Origin: Bhargavaea changchunensis
GTDB lineage: Bacteria; Bacillota; Bacilli; Bacillales_A; Planococcaceae
Assembly (NCBI RefSeq): GCF_042665595.1
Contig: NZ_JBHTCT010000007.1
Location: 115,908 to 179,907 of the forward strand
Direction of reading: 5' to 3'
DNA length: 64,000 nucleotides
The notes under the pieces were generated by a model that was given only the letters and a program-made list of their open reading frames with translations, was not told where the DNA came from and searched no databases. Below are positions 42,333-51,256 of this stretch, in pieces (the first letter of the stretch is position 1; every line of letters starts with the position of its first letter). The position numbers and the translations under genes are program-made.

Positions 42333-42794
42333 TTATGACTTCGCCAGATGCACCATGGCGTTCAGGATGCCGCCGTGGACGCCTTCGTGCCAGACGGTGA
42401 ATTGCAGGAGTTTTTCTCCGGTATCCATATGATGTCCGGCAATCTCGAGCGGGCGGCCGAGCTGGCCGTCGAGCTGACCCTCAAGTACCCCTGCAATGCG
42501 GTCCGTCTGCTCTTTAAGCGCAGACAAAATCTCTTCATTGGACGGAACACCTTCTCCCCAGCCGTCCGGGCTGGTACCGGTGTTGAAGAGGCCATTCCAT
42601 TCCGGGTGGGCACTCTCGTAGTCCGGGGCAATCATCTTCGTAAAGTTCTCAAGGGAAACGAAGATATGGCCCGCGTTCCAGCGGATGTTGTTGCTGAAGC
42701 CGGGATGAAGCTTGTCCCAGTCGGCCCCTTCCAACTGTGACAGCTGACCAAGTGTGTAACCGCGTGCGAATTTCATCTGTTCAATCGTTGCCAT
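42333..42794 (-). CDS. DinB family protein
   Basis: A 153-residue four-helix DinB/YfiT-type protein with metal-binding His residues in RWNAGHIFVSLENF (about 42) and FTVWHEGVHGGILNAM (about 136 and 140). Many members are thiol S-transferases (bacillithiol- or mycothiol-dependent); the substrate is unknown. The ATG at 42794 follows GAAGGAGGAATTC. Confidence 0.85.
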   Translation of the reverse strand: MATIEQMKFARGYTLGQLSQLEGADWDKLHPGFSNNIRWNAGHIFVSLENFTKMIAPDYESAHPEWNGLFNTGTSPDGWGEGVPSNEEILSALKEQTDRIAGVLEGQLDGQLGRPLEIAGHHMDTGEKLLQFTVWHEGVHGGILNAMVHLAKS

Positions 42795-42862
42795 CTGAAT
42801 TCCTCCTTCAGGGTACTGTATCCATTGTCGCCCAACCGCAGGATTTTTCAAATGAAACACAC

Positions 42863-42894
42863 AAAACCGCTGCCCGTGATGGGTCAGCGGTTTT
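42863..42894 (-). terminator. Terminator of 78-residue gene
   Basis: AAAACCGCTG pairs with CAGCGGTTTT just behind the stop at 42898. Confidence 0.8.
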
Positions 42895-42897
42895 GGT

Positions 42898-43134
42898 TTA
42901 CTGTTTTCCCGGATACCGTTCATTTGGAGCGGTATCGTTATAGCCTTTATCGAGGCCTTCATCTCCCTCGAATGCGGATGGCTCGTCCTTGCCGACGTCC
43001 TCTTCTTCATTTTCACGGAACGTATCCGTCGAGTTGGATTCGGACGGATCGGCAAGCGGCAGTTCGCCTTCATTTCGATCCCCGCGCTGCGGGTCATAGT
43101 CACGTGCATTCGGATAATTTTCGTGTCTAGTCAT
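42898..43134 (-). CDS. Small acidic hydrophilic protein
   Basis: A 78-residue, very acidic, probably disordered protein (Asn, Asp, Glu, Ser rich; no Cys or Trp). GGGGAAGGAGCGG precedes the ATG and a terminator follows. No family recognised. The 43135-43503 gap upstream contains a GC-rich imperfect hairpin near 43238-43275 and an AT-rich part, but no gene I can support. Confidence 0.65.
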   Translation of the reverse strand: MTRHENYPNARDYDPQRGDRNEGELPLADPSESNSTDTFRENEEEDVGKDEPSAFEGDEGLDKGYNDTAPNERYPGKQ

Positions 43135-43503
43135 GGTTTCCGCTCCTTCCCCCGGCTGACCCGGCTGTTGGCCTGTCAGTTCATGGATTTATTTGCGGAC
43201 GGATTACCGTCCTGACCGGCGACACGCCGGATGCCCCAATTGGATGCCCGGCAGGCGCCGGGCGGCCAATCGGATTGTTACCCAGTCTCCCCTGACTGCA
43301 GCAATCGCCTGACTTGTTATTATTCTCTTCTTGATTCCCAGTTAAATCCCTGCAAAAGAACTCCAAATTTACGGAAACTAAACAAACCACCATCGGGAGA
43401 CGGGAAATAGTGGTAGACTATTCCTTTTTCAAACAGCCTTTTAAACATGTAACGCCCAAAATGGCTAAAAGGACCCGGTTAATAAATACAGAGCTATCGT
43501 GTT

Positions 43504-44541
43504 TCAGTCTATTGTCCCGTTCACTTTTCCATCAAGCGAGGCGATGCTTTCCTGGTTGCCCGCGACAATCAGCTTGTCCCCGGCCCGCATTCGCTCATCG
43601 GGATCCGGATTGCTGAGAACGTCTTTTTCCCGGCCGATCGCAAGCAGCGTAATCCCGTATTCGCGTCTGAGATTTGATGACTCAACAGACTGGCCGGCAA
43701 GCGGACAGTTTTCTCCAAGGACCACTTCACCTACGACAAACTCCTTTTTCTCGGCTCTCATCAGGTTATTGATAAAGTCGATTCCGGAAGGGCTGACGAC
43801 GGAAAGCGCAAGCTCCCTGCCACCGATGCTTGATGGATTGATGACCCGGGTGGCGCCCGCCCGTTTCAGCACTTCCTCGGAACCTTCCTTCTCGGCCCGC
43901 GCGGCGATTTCAATGTTTTCGTTCATTCCTTTTGCCGTCAGAGTGATGAATACATTGTCCGCATCCGTATCCAGAGCGGCGATCAGGCCGCTCGCCTTGT
44001 CCGTCCGTGCCTTTTCAAGAATGTCCCGGTCGGTCGGATCACCGATCAGCCGGAGCGTCCCCTGGTCGACCACTTCCAGGAGTTCGTCTTCATTATCATG
44101 TATGTACAGGACCTTCATTTCCTCTTTCATACCATGCAGTTCCCGATACACCTGCTGGGCGACACGGCCGAATCCGCACACGATGATGTGATCTTCCAGC
44201 TTGTCGATTTCATGGTCCATCTGCTTATCCCACACTTTCTCCGACAGTTGTTTTTCGATCAGATAGGATGCCGCGGTCCCGAGCCCGTACGTGACGACTC
44301 CCGCGCCGAACGGCACAATAAGCAACGCAAAGCGCCGCCCCTCATCGGTCACCGGATACATGTCACCATAACCGATTGTCATGACTGAGATGATCGTCAT
44401 CCAAAGTGAGTCGAAGAATGTCAGACTCTCATAATGCATGAACCCGATAATCCCAACCCCGACAAGGAGGAAGACCAATAGGCTGAGAAACAGCAGCCGC
44501 CGGTAGCCGGTCGGGATGTCGAGCCATTTTTTCTTGAACAT
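43504..44541 (-). CDS. Potassium channel with TrkA/RCK domains
   Basis: A 345-residue two-helix K+ channel: helix 1 about 15-37, pore with selectivity filter MTIGYGDMYP (about 60), helix 2 about 78-100, then a TrkA-N (RCK) NAD-binding domain starting IIVCGFGRVAQQVYREL and a TrkA-C domain about 265-335. Resembles YugO/MthK channels that gate on ligand or Ca2+. The ATG at 44541 follows GGAAGGAAGGG; the longer frame upstream lacks support. A sigma-B-like promoter may lie 36 bp upstream. Confidence 0.92.
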   Translation of the reverse strand: MFKKKWLDIPTGYRRLLFLSLLVFLLVGVGIIGFMHYESLTFFDSLWMTIISVMTIGYGDMYPVTDEGRRFALLIVPFGAGVVTYGLGTAASYLIEKQLSEKVWDKQMDHEIDKLEDHIIVCGFGRVAQQVYRELHGMKEEMKVLYIHDNEDELLEVVDQGTLRLIGDPTDRDILEKARTDKASGLIAALDTDADNVFITLTAKGMNENIEIAARAEKEGSEEVLKRAGATRVINPSSIGGRELALSVVSPSGIDFINNLMRAEKKEFVVGEVVLGENCPLAGQSVESSNLRREYGITLLAIGREKDVLSNPDPDERMRAGDKLIVAGNQESIASLDGKVNGTID

Positions 44542-44576
44542 AGCAACCCTTCCTTCCGGGGTCTGGTCTATTTCTC

Positions 44577-44602
44577 TTACCCCGGGAGACGTGCCGGTAA
44601 CC
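44577..44602 (-). promoter_or_regulatory. Possible sigma-B-like promoter of K+ channel
   Basis: GGTTAC, 14 bp, GGGTAA on the minus strand. The -35 fit is weak. Confidence 0.3.
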
Positions 44603-44674
44603 GCAACCCTCAAAGGGACCGTCCGTCCTATTAATGGAAATCTCGATTCGTTATGGCGAGGGGAGGGAACATCG

Positions 44675-45076
44675 ATGAGAAACCTGATGCTTGTGGCTTC
44701 CATTTTTATTTTGATGCTGCTCTCCGGCTGCGGAGCGGAAAAAACCGCCGCAGACCACGGCAGCGGCCTCTCGGTGGAAATGCAGACAGGCGGCCAGTAC
44801 CGCCACGTACAGCTGATCCGCTACGAAAACGGCGAGAAGGTGCAGGATGAAAGCGTGGTGAATGCGGACGGCAGCCCATTTGAAGACGGTGAGGTCATCT
44901 GGTTCGATATCCAGCAGGGCGAGTGGAAAGAAACGACCGCCTTCGCCCTGTCTGTCAGCACGGACGGGACCGGAATTGGGGCCAGACAGACAAAGCCCGT
45001 CGAGCTTGAAGATGGGAAGCAATGGGCACATGCCGTATTTGATGACGACGGCCTGACCATCGAGGAAGCGGAATGA
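44675..45076 (+). CDS. Small lipoprotein
   Basis: A 133-residue lipoprotein: signal with lipobox LLSGC (Cys about 18), then an acidic domain I do not recognise (beta-rich, ending DDGLTIEEAE). GGGGAGGGAA precedes the ATG at 44675. Its stop overlaps the next gene's start (ATGA), so the pair is coupled. Confidence 0.75.
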   Translation: MRNLMLVASIFILMLLSGCGAEKTAADHGSGLSVEMQTGGQYRHVQLIRYENGEKVQDESVVNADGSPFEDGEVIWFDIQQGEWKETTAFALSVSTDGTGIGARQTKPVELEDGKQWAHAVFDDDGLTIEEAE

Positions 45077-45591
45077 CGGCCACAAGCGGACCGCTCCGCA
45101 GGAAAATTACCGCCGCCTCCCTGACAGGCGCTGTATTCGCCATCCTCCTCGGCATCATTGTTCCGGACCCGTTCGGCGGTACAACACCCGGGGGCTTCTG
45201 GAATGCCTTGACGCTGTCCGTCCCGCTCTACCTGATGTACAGCTTTCCGGTCATTCTATTGTTCGGCGTGCCGGCATCCTTGCTTGCGGACTTTCTTGCG
45301 GCACGACTTTCGCACGGATTCCGGAAGCCGGGTGCCGAGCTCATGATTTCCGGCGTGCTGCATGTCGCGTTCGGTCTGGTCGCACTCGGCTACGGTGTGG
45401 CGGCGGCTCTTCTCGGATTCCTTGCCGACCGGCTGCTCCGCAAAAAGCCCGCTCCGGGATGGCCCGACACCCTCAAGAGCCTCGCTGTGCCGGCACTTGT
45501 CTGGCTCTTCTTCATGTTCATCGTCTACCTGAGGGAGTTTTCCGCCGACCTGCCCGCCCTTCTTCAGACCGTCAACCCATTCCGCAACTAG
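45073..45591 (+). CDS. Integral membrane protein, unknown
   Basis: A 172-residue protein with four or five hydrophobic helices (about 12-30, 45-75, 95-125, 140-160). No family recognised. It overlaps the lipoprotein gene by 4 bp, implying a shared function at the membrane. Confidence 0.72.
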   Translation: MTATSGPLRRKITAASLTGAVFAILLGIIVPDPFGGTTPGGFWNALTLSVPLYLMYSFPVILLFGVPASLLADFLAARLSHGFRKPGAELMISGVLHVAFGLVALGYGVAAALLGFLADRLLRKKPAPGWPDTLKSLAVPALVWLFFMFIVYLREFSADLPALLQTVNPFRN

Positions 45592-45633
45592 CCCGATCTT
45601 TTTCCGTCTATCAGAATAGAAGGAGGCCGACCA

Positions 45634-46281
45634 ATGAAGCGGGGACTGTTCATTGCACTGGCGGGAATTATGTTATTGCTCTGGATCGAGCAAGGGCTCG
45701 CGGTATCATACGTATGGAAAACACTGGCGAAGATCCTGCTCTTCCTAGTCATTCCCCTCCTCGTTTTCCGGGGTGAAGTCCGGCAGTTTATGGCTTTCAG
45801 GGAGACCGATCGGCGTCGGATCCGGATTGCACTTTGGGCGGGAGCCGGTATGATGGCGGTAATCTTCGTCGCATATCTTCTGCTCAGCCGTTTTATCGAT
45901 GCGGAGGCACTCACCGAAGATCTGGCCGGACGCGTCGGCGTGACGGGTGCGGTTTATCCGTTCATCGCACTCTATATCCTCTTTGGCAACTCGCTCGTTG
46001 AGGAATTCTTTTTCCGTGGCGTGCTTCCGGCGCAGTTCAGGAGACGTCCAGGGCTTGCCCTCACCGTCCCGCCACTGCTGTTTGCTGTTTATCACGTTGC
46101 CATCTTCCTGCCCTGGTTTGACCTCCCGATCCTGCTGCTGGCCGTAGCCGGACTGTGGGCAGGCGGGGTGATTTTCCAGCTGGCGAATGGTCCGAACGGA
46201 ACTATCCTGCCGTCCTGGATTATCCATATGGCCGCCGACCTGGCGATTCTTATGATTGGAGCCGTGATGATCTATGGGTAA
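45634..46281 (+). CDS. CPBP-family intramembrane metalloprotease
   Basis: A 215-residue CAAX/Abi (CPBP) membrane protease with motif VEEFFFRGVLPAQF (about 122-135), FAVYHVAIF (second His motif) and a third near WIIHMAADLAILM. Members cut prenylated or small membrane peptides; some give bacteriocin self-immunity. Substrate unknown. GAAGGAGG precedes the start. Confidence 0.87.
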   Translation: MKRGLFIALAGIMLLLWIEQGLAVSYVWKTLAKILLFLVIPLLVFRGEVRQFMAFRETDRRRIRIALWAGAGMMAVIFVAYLLLSRFIDAEALTEDLAGRVGVTGAVYPFIALYILFGNSLVEEFFFRGVLPAQFRRRPGLALTVPPLLFAVYHVAIFLPWFDLPILLLAVAGLWAGGVIFQLANGPNGTILPSWIIHMAADLAILMIGAVMIYG

Positions 46282-46309
46282 TCCTCTTGCCCCGGCAAGA
46301 GGATTTTTT
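46281..46309 (+). terminator. Terminator of CPBP gene
   Basis: ATCCTCTTGCC pairs with GGCAAGAGGAT, then T6. Confidence 0.92.
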
Positions 46310-46348
46310 GTTCATTCAGAGAATGACTGATTGACTGGAGGCACAGCC

Positions 46349-46846
46349 ATGGCATGTAAAATCCATATCATCGGCGCAGTGGGAAGCGGGAAGACAACAA
46401 TGGCGAGGGAACTATCAGAGAAACTCGGAATCCCCTACTACGAAATAGATAATGTGGCCTGGGAACGCCGGGCGGGCGGTGATGTCCGGAGAAACCCCGA
46501 AGACCGCGACAAACTGCTTAATTCAATCGTTTCCGGAGATGCCTGGATCACGGAGGGCACACACCCGCATGACTGGATCCTGCCCTGTTTCCGGGAAGCG
46601 GAGGTGATTGTGTTCCTTGACACGCCCTACCGGGTACGGATTATGCGCATTATCAAGCGATTCGCCCGCCAGAAAGCCGGCATCGAGACCGCTCATTACC
46701 GTCCGACATGGACCATCTTCCGAAAGATGTTCAAATGGAACCATGCCTTTGAGCACAAAGACAAGCCTAAACTGCTGGCACTTTTCCGGCTGCGCTATCC
46801 CCAAAAACTCGTCGTCATCCGTCGGGCGGAAGAACTGGATATCTAA
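46349..46846 (+). CDS. P-loop kinase-like protein (FlaR type)
   Basis: A 165-residue P-loop NTPase with Walker A GAVGSGKTTMARELSEKLG (about 9-20) and the DNA-topology-modulation/FlaR layout close to adenylate and shikimate kinases (FLDTPYRVRIMRIIKRF). The substrate is unknown. ACTGGAGGCAC precedes the ATG at 46349. Confidence 0.8.
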   Translation: MACKIHIIGAVGSGKTTMARELSEKLGIPYYEIDNVAWERRAGGDVRRNPEDRDKLLNSIVSGDAWITEGTHPHDWILPCFREAEVIVFLDTPYRVRIMRIIKRFARQKAGIETAHYRPTWTIFRKMFKWNHAFEHKDKPKLLALFRLRYPQKLVVIRRAEELDI

Positions 46847-46855
46847 ATAAAAGAG

Positions 46856-46894
46856 GCGCTCCTGCATAAACGAGTTGCAGGAGCGCTATTATTT
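46856..46894 (+). terminator. Terminator of P-loop gene
   Basis: GCGCTCCTGCA (46856-46866) pairs with TGCAGGAGCGC (46876-46886), then TATTATTTT. Near copy of the hairpin at 47886-47923. Confidence 0.85.
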
Positions 46895-46897
46895 TGG

Positions 46898-47067
46898 GGA
46901 ATGCCTAGTCTACAGTACGGTTAGCATGCTCCGATTCTGATGCGCTTGCCCGACAATCCTGCCACCCGACGCCTTAAGAAATGAATAGCCGCCATAAGGC
47001 TGTGGAATAGGCATTCACCTTATCCCCCTAAATGAATATCTTATTTGGAATGCCTATTTTAGGGGGG
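46898..47067 (+). promoter_or_regulatory. Leader with alternative hairpins masking the ribosome site
   Basis: CCCCCTAAA (47024-47032) can pair with TTTAGGGGG (47058-47066), which hides the ribosome site AGGGGGG. AATAGGCATTC (47006-47016) can pair with GAATGCCTATT (47048-47058) and would exclude the first hairpin. A further GGAATGCCTA lies at 46898. Confidence 0.5.
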
Positions 47068-47074
47068 AATCGCT

Positions 47075-47857
47075 GTGGGTTACTATGTAACCGTAGAGCC
47101 AGGCGTGAAATTATATGTAGAAGATATCAATCCCGAGAGCAGTAAGACGATCGTGTTTTTACATGGCTGGCCTTTGAGCCATAAACAGTTTGAATATCAA
47201 TTTAATGTCCTTCCGAATATGGGTTACCGCTGTATCGGAATTGACTGGAGAGGTTTTGGAAAGTCTGATAAGCCAATAAGCGGGTACAGTTTTGACCGGT
47301 TGGCGGATGATGTTCGTGCAGTAGTTGATGTACTTCAATTAGATGATTTCACTCTTGTCGGTCACTCTACAGGTGGAGCCATTGCCATACGATACATGTC
47401 CCGACATCATGGTTACGGTGTATCCAACCTTGTGCTGATTGACGCTGCTGCGCCTATAGGATTTTCTGCAGAAACTGCAGCCAGATTCCTTGACCAGGCG
47501 TTAAATGACCGTCCCAAAATGATGCGGGAAGTGACAGAGAACTTTTTCTTCCAATACATTACAGAACCCTTCTCTGAATGGTTTCTCCAATTGGGCCTGG
47601 AAGCAGCAGGTTGGTCGACGGCAGCGATCATCATTACCTTAAGAGATGAGAAACTTTATTCAGATTTGCCCCAAATACATGTCCCTACTCTGATCGTCCA
47701 TGGCGTTCACGACAAAGTGATTCCATTTGAACAGGCTCATGAACTCAATCAGCAAATCAAACATTCACAGCTTGTTCCGTTTCATTACAGCGGCCATGGT
47801 CTTTTCTGGGAAGAACGTGATAAATTCAACAAGCTATTAAGGAAATTTATTGGCTGA
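47075..47857 (+). CDS. Alpha/beta hydrolase
   Basis: A 260-residue alpha/beta-hydrolase-fold enzyme: oxyanion region FLHGWPLSH, IDWRGFGKSDKP, nucleophile elbow VGHSTGGAIA (Ser about 96), late Asp in VIHGVHDKVIP-like VHGVHDKVI, His in YSGHGLFWEE. Similar to non-haem chloroperoxidases and esterases. The GTG start at 47075 is seven bases after AGGGGGG. It is clearly AT-richer (about 40-45 percent GC by eye) than its neighbours, and is bracketed by near-identical hairpins, so recent acquisition is likely. Confidence 0.88.
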   Translation: MGYYVTVEPGVKLYVEDINPESSKTIVFLHGWPLSHKQFEYQFNVLPNMGYRCIGIDWRGFGKSDKPISGYSFDRLADDVRAVVDVLQLDDFTLVGHSTGGAIAIRYMSRHHGYGVSNLVLIDAAAPIGFSAETAARFLDQALNDRPKMMREVTENFFFQYITEPFSEWFLQLGLEAAGWSTAAIIITLRDEKLYSDLPQIHVPTLIVHGVHDKVIPFEQAHELNQQIKHSQLVPFHYSGHGLFWEERDKFNKLLRKFIG

Positions 47858-47885
47858 TCGTACATACCCACCACTTGAGCATCAG

Positions 47886-47923
47886 AAAAGCGCTCCTGCA
47901 GAACCATCTGCAGGAGCGCTTTT
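47886..47923. terminator. Bidirectional terminator
   Basis: Perfect 16-bp stem AAAAGCGCTCCTGCAG/CTGCAGGAGCGCTTTT between the hydrolase gene and the convergent kinase gene. Confidence 0.92.
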
Positions 47924-48000
47924 CATTGGAATGCATCCCCGAATTTTCGTTGCAATTCTCGCCGAGTATTTCTGCAATTCCGCTCTCGGAACCCAAACAC

Positions 48001-50244
48001 TTAAGCCCTTGGCACCGCCACGGTCACTTTGAACAGATCACCGTCCAGTTCGATTGACATCCTTCCGTCATGCAGATCGACGATCGACTGGGCGATGGCA
48101 AGGCCAAGGCCGGACCCTTCGGTATTGCGGGAGGCGTCGCCGCGCTTAAATCGTTCGAACAGTTCATCCGCGTTGTCGCCGAGTTCGTACCGGGAGACGT
48201 TTTTAATAGTAAACCGAACTTCCGGCGCCACCCCTTCCATCTCGTCCAGCGAGACGTAGACCCGGGTGCCCGGCATCGCATATTTGAGGGCGTTCTGGAT
48301 TAGGTTGTCGATCACACGCCACCATTTCTGGCCGTCGACCGATGCCGGAAGCGGGCCATTAGCGATGCTTACCCGGAAGTCGAGCGGTGACGCAGCGATT
48401 TCCTCGCCGTGCTCTGCAATCGCCTGTCGCACGAGTTCCACGAGGTCGACGCGCTGGCGGTTCAGCTCGACGTTTCCGGTCGCCATCTTGGAGACGTCAA
48501 ACAGATCATCGATCAGCGTCTTCAGCCGCTGGGATTTGCGGTCGAGGACATCCACGTATTCCGCGCGCTCCCCGGCAGACAGATCGGGGTTCTTCAACAG
48601 ATCCGTATAAGTGATGATCGACGTCAGCGGCGTGCGCAAGTCGTGGCTGACATTGGTGATCAGTTCCGTCTTGAGCCGCTCGCTGCGCGCCTGTTCGGAC
48701 ATCGAGAGCCGGACGCCTTCCCGCAGGCGGTTCAGGTCTGATGCGTGCCTTGCGAACACACTGGTTCCCTTTACCGGAATTTCATCAGTCAAACGCCCCT
48801 CTGCCATCCGTCCGGTCGCATCAATGATCCGGTTCAGATAACCGGTACTCCGGATCATGAAGAACATCACCGGCAATGCGACCGTGAAGAAGAGAAACAG
48901 CCAGATAGCTCCAAGCACCACTCCACCACCGCCGAATCCCATCATGAATGACAGGAAGACGCCCCCGAACCCGAGGCCGGCGAGGAAAATCACAATGAGC
49001 AGGAACAGCACCTGCGTGCCGAGTTTCCGGTTCAGGAAGAACGCTCTTAGATCATCGGCAGCCCTCCGGATGTAAGCCCGCTCCAGATCCTGCCCGATCC
49101 GTCCGCTGTCTGCAAATCGCCGGACCACGTGAAGGATCAGGAACACGGCTCCGCCAAGGGCAAGCACAAAGAATAGGGCGTTCACGGACAGTTCCGAGTA
49201 CAGGAAACCCCCTGTATGATGGACAAAATTCATGAAGGTTTCTTTCATGTATTCCGCGAATGCGATGGCGATCAGCGATGCCACTGCTGCCGCTACCGTC
49301 ACCATATCAATCGGGAAACGCTCCAACTTCGATGACAGCGCGTTCCCTGTCCAAACAGAAGGCTGTAGCCTGAACACGGTGAGCAGGAGTCCAAGCGCCA
49401 GAATGCCGGCCAGCCAGACGCCCATATACGCCCGCTGTTCAGCTTTGAACACGGTATACCCCCATGCGAGCTGATCATCATTCAGATAAACCTCATCCCT
49501 GATCCCCCGGCCCGCCGCTTCGTTCAGCACGGACTGCGGGACAATCACCGTTCCCTCGAAGGTTTTCACTTCATCCGGAATCAGGCTGCTTGCCTCTCCC
49601 GTGTAGTCCAGGTCACCCGCAATCTGCGAGGCCCGAAGGTAGCCGTCTTTCTCGTTGAAAGTCCGTTTGTAGGCAGCATTCTCCCGGATATTGCCGTTTG
49701 TATACGTCTTTCCCGTAGCCGTGTCGGTCAGTTCGTAATAGACATGGCGCACATGGTTCTCGAAGGATGGCCGGTTCTCCCTGAGTGTCTTCATATACTC
49801 ATCGATGACCCGGCCCTTTTCGGCGCGGACCTTTTCCGCGACATGTTCATCGTCCAGGAAGTTCTGCCGGATGTCCTCAAGTTTCTTGTTCTGTTCCGCA
49901 ATAAGCACTTCTTTTTCCTCGTCGCTCTCCGCACCGATCCGGCCTTCATACTGGTCCCTGATCGATGCCAGCTGATCTTCGAGGTTTCCGTAACGGTACC
50001 GGTGTTCATCCAGTTCCTCTTCCGTGACCCCGATGCTTTTCTTCGCCTCTTCCGGCTCGACCGGATTCAGGACATAAGGACCGATCTGTTCATAGAAGAA
50101 ACTCATACTGTTCCGGAAATCGTCCGACTCGGTGTATGACTTCCCGATGATCCGCGGTCCCGCTTCGATCAGCACCATCACGGAAAACAGGCCGAATGCG
50201 GCAAGCATCAGCCAGACGGCCTGTTTCCACTTTTTCTTAGTCAT
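48001..50244 (-). CDS. Large sensor histidine kinase
   Basis: A 747-residue kinase. One N-terminal helix (about 10-30), a long outside region (about 31-265) with a Glu/Arg-rich coiled coil near 75-140, several further helices (about 272-300, 315-345, 350-375, 415-470), HAMP about 475-525, H-box NVSHDLRTPLTSIITYTDL (about 535), N-box and G-box at the end (GSGLGLAIAQSIVDLH). Pairs with the regulator at 50395-51087. The ATG overlaps the stop of a small membrane ORF by one base (TGATG). Confidence 0.9.
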   Translation of the reverse strand: MTKKKWKQAVWLMLAAFGLFSVMVLIEAGPRIIGKSYTESDDFRNSMSFFYEQIGPYVLNPVEPEEAKKSIGVTEEELDEHRYRYGNLEDQLASIRDQYEGRIGAESDEEKEVLIAEQNKKLEDIRQNFLDDEHVAEKVRAEKGRVIDEYMKTLRENRPSFENHVRHVYYELTDTATGKTYTNGNIRENAAYKRTFNEKDGYLRASQIAGDLDYTGEASSLIPDEVKTFEGTVIVPQSVLNEAAGRGIRDEVYLNDDQLAWGYTVFKAEQRAYMGVWLAGILALGLLLTVFRLQPSVWTGNALSSKLERFPIDMVTVAAAVASLIAIAFAEYMKETFMNFVHHTGGFLYSELSVNALFFVLALGGAVFLILHVVRRFADSGRIGQDLERAYIRRAADDLRAFFLNRKLGTQVLFLLIVIFLAGLGFGGVFLSFMMGFGGGGVVLGAIWLFLFFTVALPVMFFMIRSTGYLNRIIDATGRMAEGRLTDEIPVKGTSVFARHASDLNRLREGVRLSMSEQARSERLKTELITNVSHDLRTPLTSIITYTDLLKNPDLSAGERAEYVDVLDRKSQRLKTLIDDLFDVSKMATGNVELNRQRVDLVELVRQAIAEHGEEIAASPLDFRVSIANGPLPASVDGQKWWRVIDNLIQNALKYAMPGTRVYVSLDEMEGVAPEVRFTIKNVSRYELGDNADELFERFKRGDASRNTEGSGLGLAIAQSIVDLHDGRMSIELDGDLFKVTVAVPRA

Positions 50245-50417
50245 CAGAGCGCACTTCCTTTCAGCACATCACGCAGCCGCGCAATTGTCTCCCCCGGATC
50301 CACGCCCCTGCTGTTGAAAAAGTCCACGACAAAGCCCGAGCAGTAGATGAGGCTTGCGGCCGCAATCGCCAGCGCAATCATGGACAGCCAGATATCACTT
50401 TTCGATTTTATAGCCAA
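50244..50417 (-). CDS. Small membrane ORF between regulator and kinase
   Basis: A 57-residue frame starting at TTG 50417 inside the regulator 3' end (MAIKSKSDIWLS...), or 45 residues from ATG 50381. It has one hydrophobic helix (MIALAIAAASLIYCSGF) and an amphipathic end. Its TGA shares one base with the kinase ATG, and it overlaps the regulator by 23 bp, so regulator, small ORF and kinase look translationally chained. No family recognised with certainty. Confidence 0.6.
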   Translation of the reverse strand: MAIKSKSDIWLSMIALAIAAASLIYCSGFVVDFFNSRGVDPGETIARLRDVLKGSAL

Positions 50418-51087
50418 TGCCCCACACCACCTTCAGGTATCTCGGATTTTTCGGGTCCGCCTCGATTTTCTCGCGTATTTTCCGGATATGGACAGCGACG
50501 ATGTTGTCGGCGTTGTACGCCTGTTCGTTCCACACCCGCTCGTAAATGTCGTTGATCGAAAACACACGGCCCGCATTCTGCATGAGCAATTCGGTGATGC
50601 GGAACTCTATTGGTGTAAGCTTCGCCGGCTCACCGTCCACCAGCAGTTCTTTGGACTCCGGGTTCAGCGTCAGTCCGCCCACGCGGATTTCTCCACCCGT
50701 GTCGGCGTACGTGCCAAGACGGACATAACGGCGGAGCTGCGATTTTACCCTCGCCATCAGTTCCATCGGGTGAAACGGCTTCGTGACATAGTCGTCCGCC
50801 CCGACCGACAGCCCGTGGATCTTGTCGGTCTCCTCGGACTTCGCGCTCAGCATGATGATCGGGATATTCCGCGAATCCCGGATGCGGAACGTCGCTTGGA
50901 TGCCGTCCATTTCCGGCATCATGATGTCGAGGATGATCAGATGCACTTCGTTGTCCTCCAGCAGCCGGAGCGCTTCCGATCCGTCGCCCGCTTTCAGCAC
51001 GTTGTAGCCTTCATTCTTCAAATAAATTTCAATGCCGTCACGGATTTCCTTGTCATCGTCGACGACCAGCACCTGAAACCGTTCCAT
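50395..51087 (-). CDS. OmpR-family response regulator
   Basis: A 230-residue regulator: receiver domain (Asp53 in IILDIMMPEMDG, Lys in YVTKPFHPMEL) and winged helix (about 130-228, with TPIEFRITELLMQNAGRV and VVWGIGYKIEK), VanR/YycF-like. The ATG at 51087 follows AGAAAGGGGCGG. Controls unknown genes with the 747-residue kinase. Confidence 0.92.
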   Translation of the reverse strand: MERFQVLVVDDDKEIRDGIEIYLKNEGYNVLKAGDGSEALRLLEDNEVHLIILDIMMPEMDGIQATFRIRDSRNIPIIMLSAKSEETDKIHGLSVGADDYVTKPFHPMELMARVKSQLRRYVRLGTYADTGGEIRVGGLTLNPESKELLVDGEPAKLTPIEFRITELLMQNAGRVFSINDIYERVWNEQAYNADNIVAVHIRKIREKIEADPKNPRYLKVVWGIGYKIEK

Positions 51088-51256
51088 ACAGAGCCGCCCC
51101 TTTCTTGTTGATTTCATTGTACCGCGGAAAACTGAAGAAATTGGGAGGGGAAAGATGAAGATTTTCTTAAGGAATAAAAGCGGAGCCGTTCCGTTTCGGG
51201 CGCAACCGTTGTATGAATCGCCCCGTTCCCGGACATTCTGAAAATGGAGGTGCATC

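Noticed and set aside
43181..43393. 70-codon minus frame in the 43135-43503 gap
   Set aside because: No ribosome site, low-complexity end, no family likeness.
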